Positions 9,264-18,477 of a DNA stretch of 64,000 nucleotides are shown piece after piece. The position numbers and the translations under genes were made by a program. This DNA is from Thiomicrorhabdus aquaedulcis (GTDB lineage: Bacteria; Pseudomonadota; Gammaproteobacteria; Thiomicrospirales; Thiomicrospiraceae): NCBI RefSeq assembly GCF_004001325.1, contig NZ_AP018722.1:682001-746000 (forward strand). Direction: 5' to 3'. The notes under the pieces are model-generated. The model was not told the DNA's origin, did no database searches, and saw only the letters and a program-made list of their open reading frames with translations. Positions within the stretch are counted from its first letter, which is position 1. Every line of letters starts with the position of its first letter.

Positions 9264-12200
9264 TTAACCAGGCCTGGTCAGATTTATTTGAAGGGTTTGT
9301 GCGTTAAAGAAGGCTTCAAATTCGTTGATGGGCAAGGGTTTGCTAAACAAATAGCCTTGGTACAGCGTGCAGCCTTGTTCTAATAGTATTTGACGTTGCT
9401 GCTGGGTTTTCAACGCCTTCGGCGACCACTTCGAGTTTTAAGGCTTTTGCCATGGCCAAAATGGTTTGTACAATGGTAACGTTTTCTTGATTGCGTTCGC
9501 GCTCTAAGCCTTTAACAAACGATTGGTCTATTTTGACTTGCGCCAGCGGCAGTTGTTTAATAACCGACAGTGATGAGTAACCTGTGCCAAAGTCGTCCAT
9601 CGAAAATTGAATGCCTATTGAACGAAGTTGTTGCATGGTTTGAATGGTCTGTTCTATGTTTTGAATGGCTAAGCTTTCGGTGAGCTCAAGTTTTAAACAC
9701 GTTGGGTTAATGCCGGTGTCTTGTATAGTTTTGAGCAGATTGGGTACAAATTGTTCGTGCGCAAATTGTTTAGGACTCACGTTTACCGCAATTTGCACAT
9801 GGCGTAATTGGTCGTGGGTTTGCCATTGTCGTAGTTGCTGACAGGCTTGGTATATAACAAACTCGCCCAAGGCTAAAATTAAAGTAGATTCTTCGGCTAA
9901 GGGAATGAATTCGGCAGGCGATATCATGCCTTTTTGTGGATGGTTCCAACGAATAAGGGCTTCGCAACCTGTAATGCGTAAGTGCTGATTTATTTGCGGC
10001 TGGTAGTGCAGTTCAAACTCGCCACGCACTACGGCTTGACGCAAATCGCTAAGCATGGCCGCGTGGTGTTCTATTTTAATTTGCATGTCGTTATTAAAAA
10101 ATCTTACGGTATTGCGACCTTGTTTTTTGGCCTCGTACATGGCCATATCGGCATGCATAATAATTGATTCGGCACTCTCAGCTTTGGGGCCAAATTGGTC
10201 TATGCCGATGCTGGGGCTTGAATGATGGGTGATATTTTCTAAGATAAAGTCGGCTTCAAAGGCCGCTAGAATTTTTTGAGCAATATCGGCGGATAATTCA
10301 GACGCACTTACGCAGTCGAAGCCAATGCCTTCAATAAGCACTACAAATTCGTCACCGCCAATGCGCGCCACGGTGTCTATTTCACGCACTGCATTTTTTA
10401 AGCGGTGCGCTACTTCTATTAACAACAAGTCGCCCATTCGATGACCTTTAGAATCGTTAAGGGTTTTAAAGTTGTCTAAATCTATAAAAGCAGCACGCTG
10501 TATTCTTGGGTACGCACGCATTTTTGAATCGCCAAATCTAAACGATCCCACAGCAAACGTCGGTTGGGCAGTTGGGTTAGTGGGTCGTAAAAGGCCAGTT
10601 TTTCAATTTTAGCTTGGTTTTTATGGCTTTCGGTAATGTCTGAAAAGTTGGCGACGTACTGAGTAATCTTCAACTCGGGGTCGAGCACGGCGGTGATGGT
10701 TAACCATTCCAAATACAATGTACCGTCTTTGCGGCGATTCCAAATCTTACCCTGCCAAAAATGTTGGGTTGTTAGAACCTCCCAAAGAGTTCTGTAAAAT
10801 TCTTGGGTTTGCTTGCCTGAGTTTAAGATGGCCGGAGTCAACCCAATCACTTCGTTGGCGGCATAGCCGGTTAAGCGACAAAAAGATTGGTTAACGCGCA
10901 AAATAATGCCTGCCGCATTGGTAATCATTATACCGTCTTGGCTTTCAAACGCTGTAGCGGCCACGCGCAAGGCGTCTTGGGCTTTTTTGGTGTGCGAAAT
11001 GTCGTGAAAAACCACCACAGTGCCCGCCAATTTTTGATGCATGTGCAATGGTTGCGACGATATATGGACTGCAAACGATTTGCCATTGGCATGTATAAAA
11101 GTAAGTTCGCCTTCAAAGGTGATTGTTGTTTCAATAGGGCAAGTCTGATGTTTGCTTTCTTTGGGATTGTGAAACAAGCTGTGCGCATTTTGGCCAATTA
11201 AATTGGCTTTTGAGTAGCCTAATATTTTTAAAGCGGCTTCGTTTACCTCGGTTATATGGCCTTGTAAATCTGTGGCGTAAAGCCCTTCGGTCATAGTGTT
11301 GTATAGGCTTTCTAAATAATGGGTGGTTTGCATTTTAGCGCGATTTGAACGACGATTTTGATGAATAGCCGCCCCTAATATTAGCAATGTAACCGTGCTG
11401 ATGAGTGCGTAAAACCAAAAGTATTGCACATTCTGGTCCATTTCGGGCGCGGGTTTAATCGACACTAAATAGGCGTTTACTTGGTTGTCTAAGTTTTTGA
11501 CAGCACTAAAGGTTGCCAAGTGCGTTAACCCATCTAGGGTCAGAAGATGGCCAAAACTTACATGCTGATTCAGTTTTTTAGACAAAGAGGCATCGCTTTG
11601 CCAAACTGATCCCAGTGCTTTAGCTGGTCTAGGGGTTTGATGGGTTTGCTCTAGCCAATCGCTTGAGAATAAGCTGGGCTGATAGAGTGCCGAAAACTCA
11701 CTAAAACTTTTAAGCTCTAAATCGTGCTTATTTTGAATTAAGCTAAAATCACTGTGCGGGTCGAGTAATCCCATTTCTATGCGCAAGGGTTCAAACGATT
11801 GACTAAGCTCAACGCTGCCCAAGTGCTCACCGTGTAAAATTATTGGAAATACATGTCTAAAGCCCGACTCTATTCGGCCAGCTTCAAAGCCATGCACGGC
11901 CTGTAAGGTTGCATTAGCTCGTGTGACCGAAATGCGCACGTTGCTTAAGTCGTCACCAAACTTATCGGGTTGGTGAAAGCGTAAAAAGCTTTGGTTAGTT
12001 GGCGTATGAAAGTGAAAGACATTCATATTTTGCGCGGCTAATTTGTCTTGCAGCGGCAAAAGTGCGTTATAAAGTTGCGCGCGGGCAATGTCGGCTTGAT
12101 TAGGGTTTAGAGCAAGGCGAAGATTGTTGATAACTTTTGGATTATTGACTACGGTTTCAAAGTAGGCTTCTATGCCTTTTAAATGAATTTTTTGTACTGC

Positions 12201-12385
12201 CTGCCAAGCAATGTGTTGGGTTTGAATGTTTTTTTCAATAAAGCGTTGTTGGGTTTGCTGGGCTTGTACGCATAAAAAATAATAAATGCTATCCACACTA
12301 AGCCTAAAATAAAGTAGCTAAAGTATTCGGCGCGCTCAAGTTGGTCGCTTGAGTTGTTTTTTGGGTTAGCGTTTGTAATATTCAT
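9264..12385 (-). pseudogene. GGDEF-EAL sensor protein (c-di-GMP turnover), three frameshifts
   Basis: Read on the minus strand this is one gene in four frame segments. Segment 1 (from ATG 12385) gives MNITNANPK and a membrane helix (YFILGLVWIAFIIF). Segment 2 gives a periplasmic sensor region, a second membrane helix (WFYALISTVTLLILGAAI), two PAS domains (YNTMTEGLYATDLQGHITEVNEAAL; FESQDGIMITNAAGI) and the start of GGDEF. Segment 3 gives FIDLDNFKTLND, RIGGDEF (intact active site) and an EAL domain (YQPQI, CEALIRW, MDDFGTGYSSL, VVAEGVE). Segment 4 gives the EAL end (QGYLFSKPLPINEFEAFF) and stops TRPG-stop at 9264. The breaks are one T short in the run near 12275, one T short near 10485, and one extra A near 9405. 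Motifs are intact, so decay is very recent or the breaks are base-calling errors. Confidence 0.85.
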
Positions 12386-12918
12386 CTGCCGTCATTAAAT
12401 CCAACTCAATATATTTAGAGGCGTTTGCGTGAGTGAATGCACGAAATAAAGTGGTTTAAAGGTATTTGATTGTTGTTAGCAAACCTGAAAATAATCTACC
12501 GCTCAAGGAGCATGACAACCTTTGTCAGGTGCGTTTTACCCTTAAAATTTTACGCCTATTTTTATTTTAGCCATTTTTAACCGCGCCTTGACTCGTGCAA
12601 AGGTCTCATTTTGCATTCATTCATGCACAGGTATTGTCTGAGGTGTTTAAGCCATTTTTTAAAAAACTTGGTTTGGTGATTAAACTTAAAAACCGTACAG
12701 ATTGTAGCGTTTAATCCCGTTAAGTGTCTTTTTAATGTACATTGAGAGTTCTTTTAAGGGCTTAATAAGTCTTTAAGCGGGGCTAAATTAAGTTTTTATA
12801 CGTTAAAAGTTGCAAGGTTTGCGAGAATTTATTAATTAAAAAGAGTCAGCGCAATCCACAGATAGCACGCAACATAATATTCAAAAGTCTCTCAAAATAA
12901 CCAAATAAAGGAGTCAGT
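12386..12918. other. 533-base non-coding interval
   Basis: An A/T-rich divergent region between the GGDEF-EAL gene (minus strand) and the methyltransferase gene (plus strand). No open reading frame of note. It holds one solo copy of the MITE terminal sequence (12592-12607) and a small hairpin TGACA-ACCTT-TGTCA near 12512-12526. Promoters for both flanking genes should lie here, but I could not pick convincing -35/-10 pairs. AAAGGAG before ATG 12919 is the ribosome binding site of the methyltransferase. Confidence 0.6.
12592..12607 (-). repeat. Solo MITE/IS terminal inverted repeat remnant
   Basis: CTCGTGCAAAGGTCTC is identical over 16 bases to the right end of the MITE at 39998-40158. A candidate degenerate left end (ACCTTTG near 12514) lies about 80 bases upstream, so this may be a decayed copy of the same element. 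Confidence 0.6.
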
Positions 12919-13608
12919 ATGCAAGCCACTCAAGCACAAATTTTAAAACACCACGGCGGGGATGCCGAGCACGCCCGTCAAATGATTACCCAAAGTTACG
13001 CTCGGCGCCATGATGCCGATTTTTGGGACTTTTGGGACACTAAAATGGCACCGGTGATTGAGCCAGGTAACTTGTTAATGGACGTGGGCGCCGGCATTGG
13101 TCAGTTTGTAAACGATTTGGCGTTGCGTTATCCGCACAACACGGCGCTGGGCATTGACGCGGCGCAATACATGTTGGCCGCACAACTGGCGTTACCGGCC
13201 AACGGCCGATTTTTAAAAGACGATTTAAATCAACCCGCCGCACCCATAGAACCTGGGTCGGTGGCGGTGGTCATGGCCAATATGTTGGTGCACGAACTGC
13301 CACAACCGGTTAATTTGTTTAAAGCGGTGTTTGCCTGGCTTAAACCCGGTGGACGTTTTTGTGTGATTGATTTGGTACGCCAACCGCTGCAACAGTATTT
13401 AGAACACAAATACAGCCCGCCACAAATTTGGCAAGAACCCATGCCGCGCGCACAGTTAGAAGATGTGTTTGAGCATTTTTTAGAGCACAACCGTTATCAC
13501 GCCGACGATTTGATTTATTTGCTGACGCAAGCGGGTTTTGTTGTATTAGAAAACACCCCGCAAAACAGCGGTCGCATGGTGCGTATTGTGGTTGAAAAAC
13601 CGCTTTAA
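12919..13608 (+). CDS. Class I SAM-dependent methyltransferase
   Basis: 229 residues, start ATG 12919 preceded by AAAGGAG. SAM-binding motif I is LLMDVGAGIGQFVNDLA (about residues 53-69), followed by an acidic loop (ALGIDAAQYM), motif III-like AVVMANMLVHELP and LKPGGRFCVIDLVR. This is the layout of UbiE/methyltransf_11-type small-molecule methylases; the substrate cannot be told from sequence. The C-terminal third (HKYSPPQIWQEPMPRAQLEDVFEHFLEHNRYHADDLIYLL) is family specific and not recognised. It is followed by ppsA after 57 bases, possibly in one transcript. Confidence 0.8.
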   Translation: MQATQAQILKHHGGDAEHARQMITQSYARRHDADFWDFWDTKMAPVIEPGNLLMDVGAGIGQFVNDLALRYPHNTALGIDAAQYMLAAQLALPANGRFLKDDLNQPAAPIEPGSVAVVMANMLVHELPQPVNLFKAVFAWLKPGGRFCVIDLVRQPLQQYLEHKYSPPQIWQEPMPRAQLEDVFEHFLEHNRYHADDLIYLLTQAGFVVLENTPQNSGRMVRIVVEKPL

Positions 13609-13640
13609 TACCCAAAAAAACACAGGCCTCATGCAACCAA

Positions 13641-13650
13641 CCAGGCCTGG
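13641..13650. repeat. Dispersed palindrome abutting the ppsA ribosome binding site
   Basis: CCAGGCCTGG followed directly by TCAAAGGAG, the Shine-Dalgarno of ppsA. The palindrome ends four bases before the AAGGAG, so a DNA-bound protein or a short RNA hairpin here could affect ppsA translation. Confidence 0.6.
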
Positions 13651-13665
13651 TCAAAGGAGTCACTT

Positions 13666-16130
13666 ATGTCAATGTCATCGTTAAACTCATCGCTTAAAGA
13701 GTATCAATACATTCGATTTTTTAACCAACTGCGTTTAACCGATGTGCCGTTGGTAGGGGGCAAAAACGCCTCACTGGGCGAGATGTATCAACAGTTGGTG
13801 CCCCAAGGCGTGCCGATTCCCAATGGCTTTGCCATTACCGCCCAGGCCTATCGTTACCTGCTCGACCAAAATGATTTATGGCCGCAAATGCACGCCTTAT
13901 TGGACGATGTTGAGGTAGGACAAACCGTCAAGCTGCAAGCGCGTGGCGCACAGTTAAGAGCGCTTATTAATAATGCGCCACTGCCCGAGCCTTTGGTGGC
14001 CGAAATGACGGACGCCTATCACGCGTTAATGGCCAGTTTTGGTGTAGAAGGCTCGTTGGCGATTCGCAGTTCGGCGACCGCGGAGGATTTACCCACCGCC
14101 AGTTTTGCCGGTCAGCAAGAAACTTTTTTAAACATTCTGGGCGTTGAGGCGTATTTGAGCGCGTGCCAACAGTGTTTTGCCAGTTTGTTTACCGACCGCG
14201 CCATTCATTACCGCATGGAAAAAGGCTTTGACCACTTTGATGTCGCACTGTCGATTGGCGTGCAGTGGATGGTGCGTTCCGATTTGGCCACCTCGGGGGT
14301 GATGTTTTCGATTGACACCGAAAGCGGTTTTAGTGATGTAGTGATGATTAATGCGGCCTATGGTTTGGGCGAAAACGTGGTGCAGGGTGCCGTTGATCCA
14401 GACGAGTTTTACGTCCACAAACCCACCTTTAACCAAGGCTATCGCGCGGTGTTAAAGCGCCATTTAGGGGCTAAAAAAATCAAAATGATTTACACCAGGC
14501 CTGGTCAAAACACCAAAGACGCACCGTCGATTATGAATGTAGCGACCACGCACGCCGAACAAACGCAGTATTGCATTACCGACGCCGAAGCGCTTAAGTT
14601 GGCCGAGTTTGCCATTAAAATTGAGCAGCACTATTCGGAACAAGCCGGCCAACCGCGCCCCATGGACATTGAATGGGCCAAAGACGGCGTAACCGGTGAG
14701 TTGTTTATTGTGCAAGCGCGCCCCGAAACCGTGGTGTCGCAAACCAATGCGCACACCTTGGCGCAGTATCATATTGGTACGCCAACCCCCGCACCCTTAA
14801 TTTGTGGGCGCGCGGTGGGGGCTAAAATTGCCAGTGGTCGCGTGCGAGTGATTGAATCGGTGGCGCAGTTAAGCGAGTTTAAGCCAGGCGAAGTCTTGGT
14901 GTCCGACATCACCACTCCCGATTGGGAGCCAGTCATGCAAACCGCCGCCGCGCTGGTCACCAATCGCGGCGGTCGAACTTGTCATGCCGCCATCATCGCG
15001 CGCGAGCTGGGGATTCCCGCCGTGGTTGGAACAGAACACGGCACTGCAACGCTTAAAACCGGCCAAAGGGTGACCGTGTCGGCCGCCGAAGGCGATGAAG
15101 GTCGCGTGTACGACGGTGAGGTGGCGTTTAGCATACTTAAAACCGATTTAAGCGCCCTGCAAAAACCCAAAACGCAGATGATGCTTAATTTAGGCAATCC
15201 CGAGTTGGCGTTTAGCGTCAATCAACTCCCTAATGATGGGGTGGGTTTGGCGCGTATGGAATTTATTATCAGCAGTCAAATTCAGGTGCATCCGCAAGCG
15301 TTGTTGGCACCGCATTTGGTGACGTGCGCGGATACGCGCGCCAAAATTAACCAATTAACCCAAGGATTTGCCAGCGGCAGTGACTATTTTGTGCACACCT
15401 TAATTGAAGGGATTGGCACCATTGCGGCAGGATTTTACCCAAAGCCCGTGGTGGTTCGTTTATCGGATTTTAAGTCAAACGAGTACGCCAGCCTGTTGGG
15501 CGGCGAATTTTTTGAGTTAAAAGAAGAAAATCCCATGCTGGGGTTTAGGGGGGCATCGCGTTACAACGACCCCGACTTTAGCGCCAGTTTTGCCTTAGAA
15601 TGCCAAGCCATTAAAACCGTACGCGAAACCTTGGGGCTTAGTAATGTGATTGTGATGGTGCCGTTTTGTCGTCGGGTTGAAGAGGCTAAAAAAGTGATTG
15701 AAACGCTCAGCGCCAATGGTTTAAGCCGTGGGCAGGCCGGATTACAAATTTATATGATGTGTGAGATTCCTAATAACGTATTGTTAATAGACGAGTTTTC
15801 GGTGTATTTTGATGGGTTTTCGATTGGCACAAACGATTTAGCGCAATTGGTGCTAGGCGTGGATCGAGATTCGGCCAAAGTGGCGTTTAATTACGATGAA
15901 CGTGACGCGGGCGTTAAAAAATGGTGCAAATGGCGGTAGAAGGCGCGCATCGCAATGGCAAATACATTGGTCTGTGCGGCCAAGCGCCGTCGGATTATCC
16001 TGAGTTTGCCGACTTTTTGGTTGAGCTGGGCATCGACTCGATGAGCCTGAATCCAGACTCACTGTTAAGCACATTGCCGACGGTATTGGCCGCCGAAGCG
16101 CGCCTTAAACCAGGATTGCAAAAGGGTTAA
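13666..16130 (+). pseudogene. ppsA: Phosphoenolpyruvate synthase, frameshifted near the 3' end
   Basis: PEP synthase (ATP + pyruvate + water to PEP, AMP and phosphate), a gluconeogenic enzyme also found in autotrophs. Start ATG 13666, with AAGGAG. Order: ATP-grasp domain (LVGGKNASLGEMYQ, SLAIRSSATAEDLPTASFAGQQETFLN), swivelling His domain with GGRTCHAAIIARELGIPAVVG (phospho-His about residue 440), and the PEP/pyruvate-binding barrel (LSDFKSNEYASLLGG, ENPMLGFRGASRY, FSIGTNDLAQLVLGVDRDS). The first frame ends at 15939 after DAGVKKWCKWR. The normal ending, MVQMAVEGAHRNGKYIGLCGQAPSDYP..., continues in another frame to 16130. Restoring one A in the A6 run near 15916-15921 gives AGVKKMVQMAVEG. The catalytic Cys region lies after the break. 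Confidence 0.92.
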
Positions 16131-16146
16131 AAATGTTTAAAGACGT

Positions 16147-16608
16147 CTAAAGACGTTTTTGACCTTCGGCTTGAATGCGTTTAATCATGTGATACAGACC
16201 CGTTGAACGATTGGGCGACAGTTGGTCAAGCAGGCCAATTTGCCCTAAAAAGTCTAATGGCGTGTGCGCCACTTCTTCTGGCGTGCGGCCGTGGTAAATT
16301 TTAAGCAGTAAAGCAATCAACCCCGACACAATGGCTGCATCGCTTTTAGCTTGCATAAATAAATGGCCGTTGTGCTCTTCTATGTGCACCCAAACTTGTG
16401 ATTGACAGCCATGAATGCGGTTCTCTTCGGTTTGAAACGACTCGTCTAACATTTGCAGTTGTTTGCCCATATCAATCAAATACTTATAGCGATCTTTTGG
16501 ATTAGCAAAATGGGTAAAGCGTTTAATTAAATCGGCGCTTGTATCGGCAATGCTTTTAGTGGGAAGCGTAAAATCCACGGCTGAGTCCTTGAGTGAAGTT
16601 GATGACAT
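16147..16608 (-). CDS. SufE family sulfur acceptor protein
   Basis: 153 residues. SufE/CsdE proteins take persulfide sulfur from a cysteine desulfurase and pass it to the iron-sulfur cluster assembly scaffold. The active-site Cys is in RIHGCQSQVW (Cys68). DRYKYLIDMGKQL and SDAAIVSGLIALLLKIYHGRTPEEV are standard family blocks. There is an ~20-residue N-terminal extension before the usual start. No cysteine desulfurase gene is adjacent. It converges with ppsA (16-base gap). The hairpin made from two AGACGT/ACGTCT halves around 16141-16155 overlaps the stop and may serve as a weak terminator. Confidence 0.9.
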   Translation of the reverse strand: MSSTSLKDSAVDFTLPTKSIADTSADLIKRFTHFANPKDRYKYLIDMGKQLQMLDESFQTEENRIHGCQSQVWVHIEEHNGHLFMQAKSDAAIVSGLIALLLKIYHGRTPEEVAHTPLDFLGQIGLLDQLSPNRSTGLYHMIKRIQAEGQKRL

Positions 16609-16664
16609 TATGTAAGTTGTCGAGTTTAACAGAGGGTTTGGCGTGAGTCGATGGCTTAAAAAGG

Positions 16665-16693
16665 CGATTGACCAGGCCTGGTCAATCGTTTTT
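16665..16693. terminator. Terminator built on a 24-bp perfect palindrome
   Basis: CGATTG + ACCAGGCCTGGT + CAATCG (16665-16688) is a perfect 24-bp palindrome with T5 on the plus strand and a T-rich run on the minus strand. It lies at the 3' end of tonB (its T-run overlaps the tonB stop) and contains the dispersed palindrome at its core. Confidence 0.65.
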
Positions 16694-17504
16694 AGTGTAA
16701 ATGGTAGTTAACCGGGACTTGAATTAACCAGTCGGTGCGCGGGATTTCTGCCGGAAACGCTTTAAAGCGTGCTTGCATTTTATCGGTAAAAATAGACAGA
16801 GCCGCTTCGTCTAACAACGGTTTGTCAGAAGAAGTAATGATTTTTAAATCGCGAATCGTGCCATCTTTTTGCACGCGAAACTCAACCAGTACCACCCCTT
16901 GCCACTGCATGCGTTTAGCGCGTTTGGGGTAAGTGTCACGTGCGTATTGGACAATTTGATCGCGTAACGCCGTTAAATATTCACGCTCGGCGTCGGCCGA
17001 TTGTTGCGGACTAAACGCCGGCGGAGTGGGCTTAGGTTGTGCTACTACGTCTGCTTTAGGCGGTGTTTTTGTGGGCGCAATGGGCGGCGTAATCGGCTCT
17101 GCTTTGGGTACGGTGACCGGCTCAATCGCTGGCTTGGGGGGTGATTCTACCTTAGGCTTTGCAACAACTGGCTTGGGCGTTGGCTTGGGTTCAGGCTTGG
17201 GTTCAGGCTTGGGTTCAGGCTTGGGTTCAACTACAGGTTCAACTACAGGTTCAACTACAGGTTCAACTACAGGTTCAACTACGGGTTCAACTACGGGTTC
17301 AACTACGGGTTCAACTACGGGTTCAACTACGGGTTCAACTACGGGTTCAGGCTCGGCAAACATGCTTAAGGTGACCGGAACTTGCACGGTTTTTGGCGCT
17401 TCAGGTTGCATAATGGGTTGCATAAAAAACCAGTAAGCGCCTAGCATGGCTAGGCCATACACGGCAGCACTCAATAAAAAAGCCGAACGACCGTTTAACG
17501 TCAT
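16692..17504 (-). CDS. tonB: TonB family energy transducer
   Basis: 270 residues. TonB couples the inner-membrane ExbBD proton channel to outer-membrane receptors. It has one N-terminal membrane anchor (AFLLSAAVYGLAMLGAYWFFM), a long proline-rich periplasmic spacer with ten VVEP units, then KPEP units, then the C-terminal TonB domain (YPKRAKRMQWQGVVLVEFRVQKDGTIRDLKIITSSDKPLLDEAAL). The stop/start junction with exbD is immediate (17504), so exbB-exbD-tonB is one operon. No TonB-dependent receptor gene is in the window, so the transported substrate is unknown. Confidence 0.93.
   Translation of the reverse strand: MTLNGRSAFLLSAAVYGLAMLGAYWFFMQPIMQPEAPKTVQVPVTLSMFAEPEPVVEPVVEPVVEPVVEPVVEPVVEPVVEPVVEPVVEPVVEPKPEPKPEPKPEPKPTPKPVVAKPKVESPPKPAIEPVTVPKAEPITPPIAPTKTPPKADVVAQPKPTPPAFSPQQSADAEREYLTALRDQIVQYARDTYPKRAKRMQWQGVVLVEFRVQKDGTIRDLKIITSSDKPLLDEAALSIFTDKMQARFKAFPAEIPRTDWLIQVPVNYHLH
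17224..17343. repeat. Ten tandem 12-bp repeats inside tonB
   Basis: Ten head-to-tail units GGTTCAACTACR on the plus strand encode VVEP repeats. The first four end in A and the next six end in G, so two homogenised blocks meet at about 17272. A second 12-bp family (GGTTCAGGCTTG, KPEP) adjoins it on the low-coordinate side. The pattern indicates recent slippage or unequal-recombination expansion. Confidence 0.92.
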
Positions 17505-17887
17505 TAAGGTGCCGCTTTGGTTAAGATGGTGAGTTGGGTGAGCTGTTGCTGTTTTATGGCGTCAACCAACGCCACAAAATCGCCAAAGTTGGCTTGTTTG
17601 TCTACCTGCAAAATCAGCGGTTGTTGCTTGTCTAGGCTCACTAAAAAATCAGAAATGTCGGCAAGACTACGCGGTTGTTCGTTTAAATAGAGTTGATTAT
17701 TAGCGTCAATATGAAAGCTAATAGGGGGTTTTTCTTCGGGCATATACGCCTGCGTGCTTTGGGTTTGCGGTAGGTCAATTTTTAAATTGTCTTTAACAAT
17801 AAAACTGGCGGTGGTCAGCACAATGGCCAGTAACACCAACATGACGTCAATCAAAGGGATTACATTAATAGTATCAAAACGTTTCAT
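17504..17887 (-). CDS. exbD: ExbD biopolymer transport protein
   Basis: 127 residues, usual length for ExbD/TolR. It has a short cytoplasmic N-terminus (MKRFDTINVIPLIDVMLVLLAIVLTTASFIV) that contains the single membrane helix and the conserved proton-pathway Asp (LIDVMLVLL, Asp14). The rest is a periplasmic domain ending in VDAIKQQQLTQLTILTKAA. It is the partner of exbB upstream and tonB downstream. Confidence 0.93.
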   Translation of the reverse strand: MKRFDTINVIPLIDVMLVLLAIVLTTASFIVKDNLKIDLPQTQSTQAYMPEEKPPISFHIDANNQLYLNEQPRSLADISDFLVSLDKQQPLILQVDKQANFGDFVALVDAIKQQQLTQLTILTKAAP

Positions 17888-17920
17888 AGGGAGCGCTTTT
17901 GCAAGGGATTAAGAGCGGCA

Positions 17921-18352
17921 TTATTGGGCACGGTATTGGGCGTTGAGTACATCGACTTTTCGCAATAGGCCGTTGTAGGCCATAATGCTGGGAATCGCCA
18001 GCGCAATCCCTGCGGCCGTGGCTTTTAACGCCAGCGCCAAGCCGGTCATAATCGCACCGGTATCAATACTTTGTTGTTGGCCAAGTTCGTAAAAGGTAAT
18101 TAAAATACCAATTACCGTACCCAGCAGTCCAATGTAGGGCGCATTCGCGCCAATAGTAGACAGTGTGGTTAGGTTTTTAGTCAGCGCAATGTTAATGTGT
18201 TCGGCGTGCGAATAATCGGCAAGCGACAATTGGCGGTAAAAAAACAGCCGTTCCAGTGTAATCCATAAGGCGATAAACCCCATCAGGCCTAAAATTCCAA
18301 ACACCGAAATATCCAAGTAGGTTTTTAACAGTTCCATAGCGGATTGATCCAT
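17921..18352 (-). CDS. exbB: ExbB/TolQ/MotA-family proton channel
   Basis: 143 residues with three predicted membrane helices (VFGILGLMGFIALWITLERLFFY; ANAPYIGLLGTVIGILITFYEL; MTGLALALKATAAGIALAIPSIMAYN). The LLGTVIGI and GLALALKATAAGIALAIP blocks are the MotA/TolQ/ExbB signature. It is a short version without the N-terminal extension. First gene of the exbB-exbD-tonB operon; a 33-base gap separates it from exbD. Confidence 0.92.
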   Translation of the reverse strand: MDQSAMELLKTYLDISVFGILGLMGFIALWITLERLFFYRQLSLADYSHAEHINIALTKNLTTLSTIGANAPYIGLLGTVIGILITFYELGQQQSIDTGAIMTGLALALKATAAGIALAIPSIMAYNGLLRKVDVLNAQYRAQ

Positions 18353-18477
18353 TGCATTTTTTAAACGGCTATTTTAGCTATTTATGTTTCATTAGGGTTA
18401 AAAAAGTATGACGGTTTGCCGTTTAAGAATGATAATATTAGAAAATTAATTCAACACTATAAAAAGAGGAGTCGCGC

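Noticed and set aside
12386-12918. A hidden small gene in the long divergent gap
   Set aside because: No frame with a start, ribosome site and plausible protein; only a solo repeat end and a small hairpin.
17187-17343. CRISPR-like repeat array
   Set aside because: Units are tandem without spacers and lie in the tonB reading frame.
17026-17436. 136-residue plus-strand open frame rich in TGSTTGS repeats
   Set aside because: It is the antisense reading of the tonB tandem repeats; no ribosome site, and the minus-strand frame carries a real TonB domain.
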